This document shows positions 1 to 12,400 of a stretch of 64,000 nucleotides of DNA, in pieces. The translations under genes were made by a program, and so were the position numbers. Below the pieces are notes generated by a model. That model ran no database searches and was not told the origin of the DNA. It saw only the letters and a program-made list of their open reading frames with translations. The stretch is taken from assembly GCF_000003195.3 (NCBI RefSeq), contig NC_012875.2, forward strand, positions 16,156,248-16,220,247, given 5' to 3'. Source of the stretch: Sorghum bicolor. Its lineage: Eukaryota > Streptophyta > Magnoliopsida > Poales > Poaceae. Within the stretch, counting starts at the first letter, position 1; each line of letters opens with the position of its first letter.

Positions 1-84
1 ACACCTCGGGGACACATCAAGACCTTTGTCCCCATTAATTGTGGCAGATCAGTATGGTTATAGAGGAAATCTAGAGAGCCCACT

Positions 85-1519
85 TTGTCTGAGATGGACT
101 CACTTGAAAATTATTTCATTGAGAGCGGTCTCCCGTACTCCATGATTCAAAATATTGCTACTGGGCTAGAGTTTCCACGAGCGGAAGTAGTTGATGAATG
201 GAGGAGAAATTTTGCACCGGGCAAGAGTCTAATGAACCCCAAGCACCTACATGTACTCGGTACGCAGATGTTTGCAATCAACAATTGGTGCATAGAGGCT
301 TCTAAAGGCGGAGTTGATTGGATTTCTATTCGAATTCGAAACCATCACTACTTCTATGGTGATGACCTTATCTTAGTCCAGATGAGCGAATTACACTAGC
401 TATGCCACATGGACACTCTGGACAAATCACTCATTAGCTGCTTTTGTTTCTAAGTATTTCTTTGTTTTTATTAAACTCTCCAACATGTCTATATAGTAGT
501 AATCCTTAAACATGTACTTGTCGATGGACTCACTATATGCAGGCTCCAAATGACTGAGCTTAGATCCAAAAATGATAATACTCTTGGATTTGTTGATCCT
601 TATGTCGTTTTCAAGGAGCCAAACCCTTTGGCGACTTGGAAATGACATGTGTACGAATCTTATGAGGTTCTTCGTGAAACAAAAAGATAAAAAAGAATAC
701 TCTTCCCCTACAACTTCAAGTGAGTTATATATATAGTTAACATGCAAGTGTGCACCTTTAATTTTACTTAACCCTAATCTACGATTCATGTCTCTATGAG
801 CAGCTTTCACTGGATACTCATAGTCATCAATCTTGCTGAAAGTAAGTTGGTAATCTATGACTCAATGAAGAAACCGCAACAAGATTATCAAGATATGATA
901 GACATCATTCAAAGGTAATTTTGATCCATTGCATGCGTAAAGTAGACTAAGCTTGTATATATGCATACTTAACGATCCAACTCTCTTGTTTCAAATATAT
1001 CATTGGTTTAGGGTTTGGGAAAGAATCATTGTTCGGGAACATCTAACTCAACGTAGGGCGTCAATAAAGATAATACAACTACAAGTAAGTTTATCCTTCG
1101 TCAATGTACGTGGTATATCTTATATCTTGTCTTTTTTACGAGATAAATCTTTACATCCTACAGTGGATCTTGAGACACGAACCGAGGAACAACTTATGTG
1201 GATACTATGTTTGCGAGTATATTATGGCAGAAATAAATAGAATTCCTGAAGAATACCTCAGAGTATGTAACACAGGTCTCTTTTCATTTTCTCTCGAATT
1301 ACTATTGATAATCTTGATATAACTAATACCTTCTTTTAATTCAAATTGAAGACTGAATGGTTGAAGCAAAAACTCATGCAACATGAACAACTCCAAGCAA
1401 TACAAGAGGCAATAACAGGATTTCTTCGGGAACAAGTTATAAATCCAAGCGGCGAGTTCCACTATAATCCTAACGAGACGATGATTCCAAATAATGATGA
1501 TCATTTGTATGCTTTGTAG
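85..1519 (+). pseudogene. Ulp1-like (C48) peptidase remnant of a CACTA/Mutator-type transposon
   Basis: This is the C-terminal part of a cysteine-peptidase ORF of the SUMO-protease-like family carried by plant CACTA (En/Spm) and some Mutator elements. The open frame through 399 ends at a TAG, and a further TAA follows near 453. Beyond the stops the family blocks continue in order: GFVDPYVVFKEPNPLATW (about 572-628), a conserved intron at about 720-803 with GT/AG borders, FHWILIVIN from 804 with the catalytic His in HW, then VIYDSM with the acidic partner. A later exon from 1164 carries NLCGYYVCE with the catalytic Cys at 1197-1199. The last exon ends FLREQVINPSGEF and stops at 1517-1519. The 5' part lies outside the window. 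In-frame stops show it is dead. CACTA origin is likelier than Mutator, but the terminal repeats are not visible. Confidence 0.72.
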
Positions 1520-1655
1520 ATCTTTGGATCATGAAGTACAACTTGTAATAGGTTTAGAGTATTAACTTTGGAGTACAATTTGTGCAATAATAGATTTGGA
1601 GAACAACTTCTACCTATTTATGTGCACATATATATATATAGTTATATAATTTAAT

Positions 1656-1732
1656 TATATATGCATAAAATAAGCTTATTGTCATATGCTGCTAGTATAT
1701 ATATGACAATAAGCTTATTTTATGCATATATA
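1656..1732. repeat. Perfect 32-bp inverted repeat (hairpin)
   Basis: Arms at 1656-1687 and 1701-1732 are exact reverse complements around a 13-nt spacer. Each arm contains GCATAAAATAAGCTTATTG. It lies just downstream of the peptidase remnant, in AT-rich DNA that may be the subterminal region of the same transposon or a small foldback element. Confidence 0.85.
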
Positions 1733-2074
1733 TAGGGAAATTCCTTTCTACACGTACGTGTAGTTACTCTCATCTTCAATAAATTACATTGTGTATGTAT
1801 TCATACTTGTTTATCAGTTTGAGTATGTTTATATACTCATATTAAGATACTCTAGATCTTACCACGTGAAAATTTTTCAAAAAAAATATATTTTAAATAT
1901 ATTACTAAAATGCCACTACTATATTATATACAATAAGTATAACCATATACTCTATGTATGCATGCATACTTAACATACATATCACTCTAAATGGTCTAGT
2001 ATGATCATATACTTTGTCTATATACATTTCGTCCGGTCATATACACTATATATATATATAGTATATTCAGTAGC

Positions 2075-2294
2075 TAGCTACAAAATAAATTATTCTTTAG
2101 CCACCTCCATTTATGATAATTTTATATATTAATTTACGATAATATGTATACATATTTACGATAGTTGAGTTACTATAATACATGGGGATATTTACCATGA
2201 TGTTATAGTAAACCACTTAGTAAGAAGTTAAATTAATATAGTAATTATTGTAACTTAAAGTGGCTACAAAATAAGTTATTTTATAGCCAGCTCC
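2075..2294 (+). repeat. Two copies of a palindromic GGCTACAAAATAA motif
   Basis: Copies at about 2075-2109 and 2261-2294 share the order GCTACAAAATAA, TTATT, TAGCCA and CTCCA. Each folds on itself because GGCTA is complementary to TAGCC. They look like subterminal or terminal repeats of a DNA transposon. The intervening 150 bp is AT-rich with no gene. Confidence 0.5.
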
Positions 2295-2298
2295 AGAG

Positions 2299-2300
<2 letters not shown>

Positions 2301-2330
<30 letters not shown>

Positions 2331-2430
2331 NNNNNNNNNNNNNNNNNNNNNNNNNNNNNNNNNNNNNNNNNNNNNNNNNNNNNNNNNNNNNNNNNNNNNN
2401 NNNNNNNNNNNNNNNNNNNNNNNNNNNNNN
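2301..2430. other. (AT)15 microsatellite running into a 100-N assembly gap
   Basis: A run of AT repeats (2301-2330) ends in exactly 100 N (2331-2430). This is the conventional size for a gap of unknown length, so the true distance here is unknown. The simple repeat probably stopped the assembly. Confidence 0.95.
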
Positions 2431-2617
2431 TTGACCACTCGTCTTATTCAAAATTTTGTACAAAATATCACTTTTTTTGTTGTGTATTGGTTTATTAATA
2501 AAAGTTCTTCAAGAATGACTTAAATTTGACTATATTTGCACAAATTTTTTGAATAAGACGAGTGGTCAAACTTAGGCTAAAAAAAGTCAAACGACTTACA
2601 ATTTGGGATGGAGGGAG
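2431..2617. mobile_element. Stowaway-type MITE, left end lost in the gap
   Basis: The right end reads GGGATGGAGGGAG followed by the TA target dinucleotide (2618-2619), the signature of Stowaway (Tc1/mariner) MITEs. Internal inverted arms TTGACCACTCGTCTTATTC (from 2431) and its complement (about 2551-2569) give the usual hairpin. The left terminus must lie inside the N gap. Confidence 0.8.
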
Positions 2618-2839
2618 TAGCATTTTTCTCTCACAACAAATCAGTGAATAATATTTTCGGCCATAACTTTTCAAACAAGCGAATAAGCTTAACATTCTGA
2701 ACCAAAAGGTATGATATTAAGAATGACTCTAAAACCAAAAAAAAGCTACTTGTTTTGGGTTTTCGGAGGATGCACCACCAAGTTAAAATATCGGAAAAAC
2801 AATTGTCAATTTGAGGACAGAAATAGATCTTCAAGAATC

Positions 2840-3315
2840 ACTCCGGCGGACACCGAAGTCGTTTGGTTGGATTATTAAAGTTTAATAAGTATTATAATAT
2901 TTTCATTTTATTTGGTAATTAATATTTAATCATGGACTAATTAGGTTTAAAAGATTCGTCTCACAAATTACTCTCTAGCCATGTTTTTAGTATCATAAAT
3001 AATTTACATTTAATACTTCAAGCATATATGCAAACATTCGATGTGACGGACGCCAAACATACCCTTAGCTTTTCCAAGGCCATGTTTAGATCCAAATTTT
3101 TTTTGAATTTTGACACTATATCACTTTCGTTTTTATTTGACAAATATTATGCAATCATGGAGTAACTAGGCTTAAAAGATTCATCTCGCGATTTACAGGT
3201 AAACTATGTAATTAGTTTTTATTTTTATGCATATTATAATGTTCTATGCATGTGCCGCAAGATTTGATGTGACGAGAAATCTTCAAAAGTTTTTGGTTTT
3301 AACTGTTGTTAGTTT
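2840..3315. mobile_element. Two diverged grass MITE-like copies upstream of the host gene
   Basis: Two stretches (about 2840-3065 and 3077-3315) contain the blocks of a common grass foldback family: TTTAAAAGATTCGTCTC or a variant, followed by AAACTA/AATTA blocks and ending near GATGTGACG. The second begins GGCCATGTTTAGATCCAAA. Neither terminus is clean and no target duplication was found, so the boundaries are approximate. They sit 170-640 bp upstream of the start codon at 3486 and could contribute promoter DNA. Confidence 0.45.
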
Positions 3316-3485
3316 TTTAACACCAAAGGTCTCGACGGCACAATTTCTGCCGTTCATTTCAGATCGGACGGTGGGCCTGACCGAGCTGCCGCCGCTGCCA
3401 CTGGCCTCTCGCAACCGGCGACCCAATCTCAAAGTAGAGGGTGCAGGCCGCCGCTCTCGGAAGCCCAGAGTGCTCGGGAACGGCC

Positions 3486-6400
3486 ATGGCGATGCGGTCC
3501 GCTGCGCGGCAAGCCATACTCTCTCCCCCGCTTGGGCAACGCGGTCCTGGCCCCTTCCTCTGTGGTCGCTCCTTGCCTGTCGCTCCTCGCGTGGAGCCGT
3601 GCCGAGCGTCGAGCTCCGCCACCGCGCCGGCCGCCGGAAAGCACCTCCCTCCATTGTTCAGGTGACCGGAAGATCTAGATGGACAGGCTGACAAGGTAAT
3701 GTTCTTGGGTTCAAGCTGATTTGTTTTGATGTATTTCTTTTCTACAGCGTTGCGCCGATGATGGACTGGACGGACAACCACTATCGGACGCTCGCGCGGC
3801 TCATCTCGCGGCATGCCTGGCTCTACACGGAGATGGTCGTCGCCGAGACCATCGTTCATCAGAAGGATAACCTGGTGAGAGTGTTATGTTGCTTGTTGCC
3901 CCCTTATCTTGATTTTCTTGAGCCTGGCAGATAAATAGGTCCACATAACTCGTCTGGCAGATAAATAGCTGATTGATTCAAATGCTTACTTTCAAATATG
4001 CAGGATAGGTTTCTAGCATTTCCTGAGGAACAACATCCTATCGTGCTGCAAATTGGTGGAAGTAATCTTGAAAATTTAGCAAAAGCAACAGAACTGGCAA
4101 ATGATTATTCATATGATGAGATCAACCTAAAGTAACACTCATTTGAATCTCATTTAATCATGCAGTGCATCTATTTTCGAATAGTTTACATGTTACTTTT
4201 GTGATAGCTGTGGCTGCCCCAGCGGCAAAGTTGCTGGTCATGGTTGCTTTGGTGCTCGCTTAATGTTTGAACCAGAGGTTTGCTCCATGAATTCGACATA
4301 TCAAAATCCATGATTGTTGAGATCTGTTTTCTCTCTCCTTATTTAATGTTGATTCAGTTTTCTGAAGTTTGTAGGGGATGCCATGTCAACTATTGCAGCT
4401 AATTGTGATGTCCCAGTTAGTGTTAAATGCAGAATTGGTGTTGATGATCGTGATTCTTATGAAGAACTATGTGAGTCTTCTTCACAAACCTTTGGCATTC
4501 TAAAATGTCCAGTAGGCTTTGCCAAAGATTAAGAAGGGATTCCTGAGTTGAGATTACACACTATTGGATCAATAATACATCCTGAGTTTAGGTTACACTC
4601 TATTGAATCATATATGTTCACAAAGAAAATGAACAATGGGGACTAGCTGCAAAAGGCAGATAGTTTTTCATATGGGCAGAACAGATGTAATAGAGCAACC
4701 ATGGTAGCAGCATACTGTAGTTAATTAATGCTTGGTCAGCATCTGGTTCGTGGGAAATTTGAATTGTTTTACTTCAAACAATCTCGTAGTGCTGGACACC
4801 TTGTTATTCAAGTTTGACAAAACAGTCTGGTGCCACATGTTTCAAGTTTTGTGGCGCGTCTGTAATTGGTCTTCACTAGGAGTTGGTTTATTAGCCTCTC
4901 CTTAACATTTTCTTCTCTTAATGAGATGACACGTAGCTTTCCTGTGTTGTTTGAGAATTTCCTTATTCGTTTTATGCTAGATGCTTTCAACAGTTTCATT
5001 TGTTCTGACTTTACAGTGCACAATATAGTTGACTGCTTTCCAATCGGTTGTTCGATTGCATTTTTTCTAGAAATAAGTTCAATTTCTTTTTGAAGCCAGA
5101 ACAACCATTGCTTTTCATGTTTTACTTTCTTTTAAGGAATCCTTGTCTTTCTTGATGTTTAGTTCTCCCTTACTGTGCTAGCATAGTGACGTTCTAATAT
5201 ATGCTATTTTTTGTCACCAGGTGAATTTGTAGATAAAGTTGTCTCAAAATCTCCAACTAGGCATTTCATCATTCATGCTCGGAAGGCATTGCTTAGCGGT
5301 CTCAGTCCCGCAGAGAATCGGAAGGTTCCTCCATTGAAGTATGTTTTCCCATCTTTGTGCATAAGGAAACATTTACGAAGGGAACCAATAATATCTCTAG
5401 AGAGGAATGGTCATGTCCATAATTGTGCTGCTCTTTCTTCTGCCATAGATATTGAAACATTTGTAACTATTATGTGTTGTACAGCTGAATTTTTAATCCT
5501 CATATCCAATCTGGGACAGTCAAGAAAGTGGATACCAATAGGAAATGTTGAATTGTGTATTTGTAATCCTAGCCATTGCACCTAGATAATGAAGAAAATG
5601 CTATTATTGAATTGGATCCGAACATGCCTGTGGTGAATGTTTCAATTTGTGTCAGTTTGGTTGCTTGGAACAGTTTTAAGATCCGTTTATCAACATGATT
5701 GCAGGTATGAGTACTATTTTGCTTTGTTGCGGGACTTCCCAGGAATAAAATTTACTGTAAATGGAGGCATAACCAATGTTGGTCAAGTAAGTGTTCGTCT
5801 TACCACTGAATGCTCCTAACCTGCAGAAAAGTGTGTCACTGAAATTCAGGGCCTGTGTCATATGCCTAATGGGGCCGAAGGCCCATCTGGCCCATGCGCC
5901 AAGGGCAGCAGCATTGCCGCCTAGGGGCAACGCGCGCACGGCAAGGGTGGGCTCCCACCTCCCTACTATCCATACCCAGGGGATCTTCAAAAAAGGAAAG
6001 GGAATAGGAATAGGAATAGGATCGGTTGAGATTAGATAGTTATGGAAGAGTCCATATCTATAAGGACTTCCCTCATTAGATTACTTAGGATACAAATCTA
6101 CCTAGGACTATAAATAGAGGGGCTATGTAATCATAGGAATCAAGAAAGAACAGCCTCAAGGCTTATCCTTCCCTTCCCTCTCTCCCTCTCCTTGCGCCAA
6201 CTCCCTCTCTCCCTCTTCCTAGCACCGCTGCCTCCAACCCCCCAAACCCTAGCCGCCACCACACCAAGGGCCCCCTTCCCAACAGGACTCTTACACCTGG
6301 TATCTGGAGACCAGACGATCCATGGCTTCCACCACCGTCCTCGTCCAGCAGCTGCTCCAGGACTTCGCCGACAATCTCCGCAAGAACTTCGATGAGATGC

Positions 6401-9400
6401 ACCAACAACTCGTCAACCTCAACACCTGTCTGCACGACATCGAGCAAGCATGCATTCATGGCCACACCATCATCATCGGTGTCTAAACCAGATTAGACTA
6501 GGAAGCTGCCATCGATGACCTTGCCACAGAAACCAAGGGAGTCATGATCGCCACCGACAAGTCGTACCTCAAACACAAGATGGACGAACCCCAGTCCTCC
6601 AATGCTCCGGAGATAATCGTGGTTGTATCCATCAGCCTGCTTTCAGCTCCACCTCCATCACTGCCAACCGCGACTACGCCAGCAACACAGCACCAACTTC
6701 TGGCTATCCAACAAAAGTCGGACGTCAACCAGCAGGAACAATCGCTGGGCATGCCACGGGCGGCAACCCCACCAGCAGCTCGGCATCAACCGCTAAATGT
6801 GGACACGGCTAGCTGGCTCCCAGCTAGCCCGGCGGCTGCCCAGCAGAGCAAGGAGCCACCAAAGCAGCAGCCGGCCACCTAGCTGCTGGCACACAGAGTT
6901 TGATATGCTCGGAACACCGCTACTTCCGACTACAGCAACAATGTGAGTACTACCGCGATGACATGTACCTGTGAAGACAGCTCACAGCGCCCACATACGA
7001 TGGCTTGATAGACCCAAGCCATGGCTTTCGCACATAAAACAAATCTCCAACTTGTAACATCTACCAGAGACACAACAAACCTGATACGCGGCTTCTCATC
7101 TAACAGGTGCAGCACATCGATGGTAGATGCACACGACAAAGGATACACTCATGACCGAGTGGGTGTTCTTCACTGAAAGCTTCATCCGCAACTTCAGCCC
7201 TGACCGCGGGACCACCGGCGACCTCGCACCCCTTCATCACGCCGACTCCATGAACAACTACATCAACAACTTCATCGTGGACGCTCTGCACGCTGGCATT
7301 ACCAGTGAACAACACCAAGTAAGCCTCTTCATCATAGCCTTTAGGATGCACTCTAACTGGCGGTCACACGCCACCACCCGCGCAGGAGGGAAACAGCCAA
7401 TGACCTCGCTCGTACCCTAGAGAACCTTCTGCCTATCTCCATTGACATAGGGTGAGCCACCTCAACCATCGACGACGACCCCGGCAACACACCACAACGG
7501 GATACTGACATCTCGAACACCAAAATGGACACGGACGAGCGCGAACTCCAGATAATCTCTGCCACCATTGAAGTCTAGGCGGCAGCACCAGCTTGGTCCC
7601 TCTAGAAAGGCATCGTCCGCTGCAACGAATGATGCTACATCCCGGTGACTTCACCACTACTGCAGGACATCCTCGAATTGCTAGGAACTACATCTCCTCA
7701 TCAGCCATCGGCCTTCGCACAACGACATCTACACCAACAACACAAGCTTTCCCCTCGAGCATCCTATTACTCAAAGAATGGGCACAACACATACTATCAT
7801 CGGCAACAATCGCCTTCTTCGACAACAATGGCCAACAGTTCCTCTCCATCGAGGACATCTACATCAGCAGGTAGCACGTAGGCGGCCACCCTCTAGTCTC
7901 CCTGGCCAACTATGACATGGGCGACCTCCTCTTCAGCACGCTCCAACACTTCACCATGACACCACCGACCATTGTGGCAACAACCCTGTGCAGGTGCACA
8001 GTGGGGCACATTGATGCAGACTAGGTACACTTGTTTCCATGACCTCGACGTGTCATGTGGGGTCGCACCTATACGCGACGTAGGTGGACTCGCGATATCC
8101 GCCGAGCGGCAGAACGCGCAGAGCGCGTGGCCTGGGAGGCGCAGGGCGCGAGGTCCACTAGTGGCTAGATTTAGGAGGTTAAGATAGTTTCCCTTTTAGT
8201 TCCTTCACATTAGGAACAATTAGTTCTAGCCGGTTTGGGCCTCAGGCCATATATATTCTTGTAACAAGAACTATTGAAGGCAATCAAGATTGTTATCCCA
8301 AAACTCTCATCTCTTCCTAACAACCAAGCCGACGGCTGAGGGGTAAAACCTCGCCGGCGAGGACGGAGCGAGGCTACGAGATCCGTAGCCGCGGTCCAGC
8401 TACCTTGGGCGCCGACGCCCTTGACAACCTGGTATCACGGTCTAGTCGATCCTTGCCCTCATCAGCCGTTGCGCCCTCTAACCCTCCACTAGCCGCTGCA
8501 AACCCTAATCCATCACCAGCCCCCGCCATTCCCAGCCCGTCGTCCTCGTCGTCGTCCGTTGCTTCTTGCGCGGTCACCATGGGAGACGATCTCAAGGCTT
8601 CTCTTGACGCCCTCGCCAAGAATGTCGCCTTGATGCAGAAGTCGATCGAGGCCAACGCTAAGGCCATCGCCGATCTCACCGCCAACAGCTCCGCCGCGTT
8701 GGGTGGTCGACTCAGGGGTGACCTGCAGCAAGATCGCCCCCCTAAGCATTGGCGGCCTGAGTTTCCTCGCTATGACGGGAAGAGCGACCCGCTGGCCTTC
8801 CTCAACCAGTGCGAATCCTTCTTTCGGCAGCAACGGATCATGCCCGAAGAACGCACGTGGATGGCGTCCTACAACCTCCAGGAGGGCGCGCAGTTTTGGT
8901 TCATGCAAGTGTAGGCGGGCGAGGGGACTCCAACTTGTCCTCGCTTCAAGGAGCTGCTCAATCTTCACTACAGGCCGCCGCTGCGCTCGGCTCCTCTCTT
9001 CGAGCTAGCCTCTTGCCGGCGCACGGGTACCGTGGAGGAGTACAAAGATCGGTTCCAAACCCTTCTTCCGTGCGTGGGTCATCTCGACGAAGAGCAGCTC
9101 GTGCAGTTGTTCACGGGGGGGTCTTTTGCCTCTGCTCAGCTTGCAGGTGCAGAACCAGAACCCTTAATCGCTGGCCGCCGCCATGAGCCTTGCGCGCCAG
9201 ATGGAGCTCCTGGACCAGTACTACTCGTCATCGGCCAAAGCACAGGCCAAAGGAGTCCTGCCGCCTCCGGGAGCACACGCCCCTGTTCCTTTGACCGCGA
9301 CTGAAAGGTCCTAATATGGGGGGGCGGTGAATAGCCTATTTAAAAAAATCCAGAAACAAACTAGAGCAAGAGGTTAGTAAATAACAAAGCGAAGCTTTTT

Positions 9401-12400
9401 GCTCTAGCTCTAGTGGGGTGTTTGCAAGCCAACTATCCAACAATTCTAGTTAATATGAACACTAGGCACACAAGAGCTATGTCACTACAATCTACACTAG
9501 TGAGCTAAGCTACACAAGACAAAGTAAGCAACTAAACTAATTACACTACTTTGTGGTAAGTAAATGAAGAGGATGAGATATTTATACCGCCGTGTAGGGG
9601 ATGAACCAATCACCAATCGATCACCGGGAGAATGTCAATCAAACACAATTGAGACACCAAATTTTCTCCCGAGGTCACGTGCTTGCCGGGGTAGGCACAA
9701 AACCCCTCACAATCACCGGGAGATGACCACGAACCACCAACTCGTGCCAATGCTCCTCCGCTGCTCCAAGCTGTCTAGGTGGCGGCAACCACCAAGAGTA
9801 ACAAGAAAACCGCAGCCAAAACGATCCCCAAGTGCCACTAGATGCAATTACTCAAGCAAATGCACTTGGAATCACTCCCAATCTCACAAAGATGGTTAAT
9901 CTATGAAGGAGATGAGTGAGAGGTGTTTGCTTAGGTTCACAAGTATGTCAAGTATGCTAGAATACCAAGAGCATGAGGCCCAAGCAGGTCAACATGTATT
10001 TATAAGCCCTTCAAACAAATAGAGCCGTTGGCTTCTTCACTGGGCAAAAGTCGGGGCCACCAGACGCACAACCGGTGACCACCGGACGCTCAACCCGTGC
10101 ATCCGGTGCTTGGAACAGAGCCACGTGTCAACCTTTTGAACCAGGCGCGTTGATCTGTAACGGTCAAACCAAAACCACCGGACGCGCTCAAGTTAGCATC
10201 GGACGCATCTGGTGCACACCGATCACATACGCAGAGAGGTCTGCAAACGCGCGGTACCACCGGACTCGCCTCACCAGTCGCGCCCTGAGCGTTCGGTCCC
10301 TTACTCAGAGAGTGCTGCAAACGCGCAGGGCACCAGACTCACACCACCGGACGCGCCCTGAGCGTTCAGTGCTCTCAGTCAGAGGCACCCGCCGAAGTTA
10401 GACAACACCGAACGCACAAGCAGGGTTTAATCCACGTCCGGTGTCTAGCGTCTGGTGCTTAACCCTAACATAGCCAGGCACTGACAGCACATCGGACGTG
10501 CAGATGCAGCGTCCGGTGCCTCTGTGGCCAGCGTCTGGTGAGTGACTTTTCCAAACTTTCCACCTCCTTCTCAAAGTGTGCCAACACCACCAAATGTGTA
10601 CCAACATGTGCAAGTGTGTTAGCATTTTCACAATCAATTTCTTCGAAGGAGTTTAAGTTAGGCTCACTAGGTTCTAAATGCATGTACATGAACAATGACA
10701 CCTAATGGCACTCGATAACCACTTAGCCAAAGAATTCTCTTCTTTATAGTACGGCTATCTATCCTAAATGTGATCACACCTTCTCTGGTGTCTTGATCAC
10801 CGAAACCAAAATCCTAAGCAATACCTTTGCCTTGATCTTCATAGAGTTTTATTTTTCTCTTTCTTTTTTTCTAAGTTGAGCACTTGATCATCTTGTGGTC
10901 ATCACCATGATTATCACCTGCTCCATCACTTGACATGTATCAACCTCATTAAGTCCATCAATTATCCAAAACCAAACTAGGCCTTTCAATCTCCTCCTTT
11001 TTGGTAATTGATGACAACCCTTCTTACAAAGATTTTCAATAAAGTTTTCTTCGATTCATGTTGCTTGCCCAAGCATTTTACCATTTGCAAAGATTATGGA
11101 CAAGTTTTATGAACCCAAATTGGTAGCAATTGCTCCCCCTATATATGTGCTAAGAGTTTGGATTCGAAGGCTTACACATATGCTTGAATAGGAAATGTAG
11201 GAGTCAATTTCTACCAAATAATGCTAAGGTGTAAAGAATGGACCTTTGAAGCGTGATAGCAATCGGAGTTGCCAATATACACCATCCTTAGCACCATTAG
11301 TAATTAGACACTCACAAAGCTAGAACACCTCGTGAGATCAACATTATAAACAAAGTTCTAGTACTACTTGTGAAACAACTAAAAGTCCATTTACACTACC
11401 TATGCATGCTAGTTCTTCATTTCTTTTCAAATCACCGATCTTTGTTCTAATACAAGTGGAATGAAACACTTGTACTAGCTTGATTTTGATCATGAGAACC
11501 ACTAACTTGCACATTAGAGGTAGGAAGCACTTGACCTTTGTCATCTTCAACATCAATCACCTCTCTAGGCCTCAAATCACCGATGTCCATGTTCTTCGTT
11601 GCATCGGCCAATTGAGTGCCTCTCACATCATCTAGATTCTCATCTTCCTCTTGAGAGCCATTGGTTTCATCAAACTCAACATCATGCACCTCTTCAAGAG
11701 TACCACTAGCCAAATTCCAAACTCTATAAGCTTTGCTGGTAGTGGAGTAACCAAGCAAGAAACTTTCATCACATTTCTTTTCAAATTTTCTCAATCTAGT
11801 GCCTTTCTTCAATATGTAGCATTTGTAACCAAAAACCCAAAAATATGCAATATTGGGCTTTCTTCCATTCAAGAGCTCATATGGTGTCTTCTCCCTCATT
11901 GGATGACAATAGAGTCGGTTGCTATAGTAGCAAGCCGTGTTGATTGCTTTGGCCCAAAATGAATGACTCACATTGTACTCCAACATTGATCTTACCATGT
12001 CAATCAAGGTTCTATTCTTTCTCTCTACAAGACCATTTGATTGTGGAGTGTACTTGGCCGAGAAGTGATGCCTAATACCAAATTCATCACAAAGCTAATC
12101 AACTCTTGTGTTCTTGAATTCACTTCCATCGTCACTTCTCACTTTCTTGATGGTTGTTTCAAATTCATTGTGTATTCTCTTGACAAATGATTTGAAGGTT
12201 GCAAAAACATCACTCTTGTCACTAAGAAAGAATATCCATGTGTATCTTGTGAAATCATCCACTATCACAAATCCATATTTATTTCCACCAATGCTTGTGT
12301 ATGTGGTTGGTTCAAATAGATACATGTGCAACAACTCAAATGCCTTGCATGTACTCATGATACTTTTCTTTGGATGAGTGTTGCCAACTTGTTTTCCGGC

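Noticed and set aside
2217..2463. Minus-strand ORFs spanning the gap
   Set aside because: They are translated through N residues and an AT microsatellite, so they are artefacts.
3283..3859. Overlapping minus-strand and alternative-frame ORFs over the first exons of the dihydrouridine synthase gene
   Set aside because: GC-rich shadow frames with no motif; the plus-strand exons match the enzyme family and explain the region.
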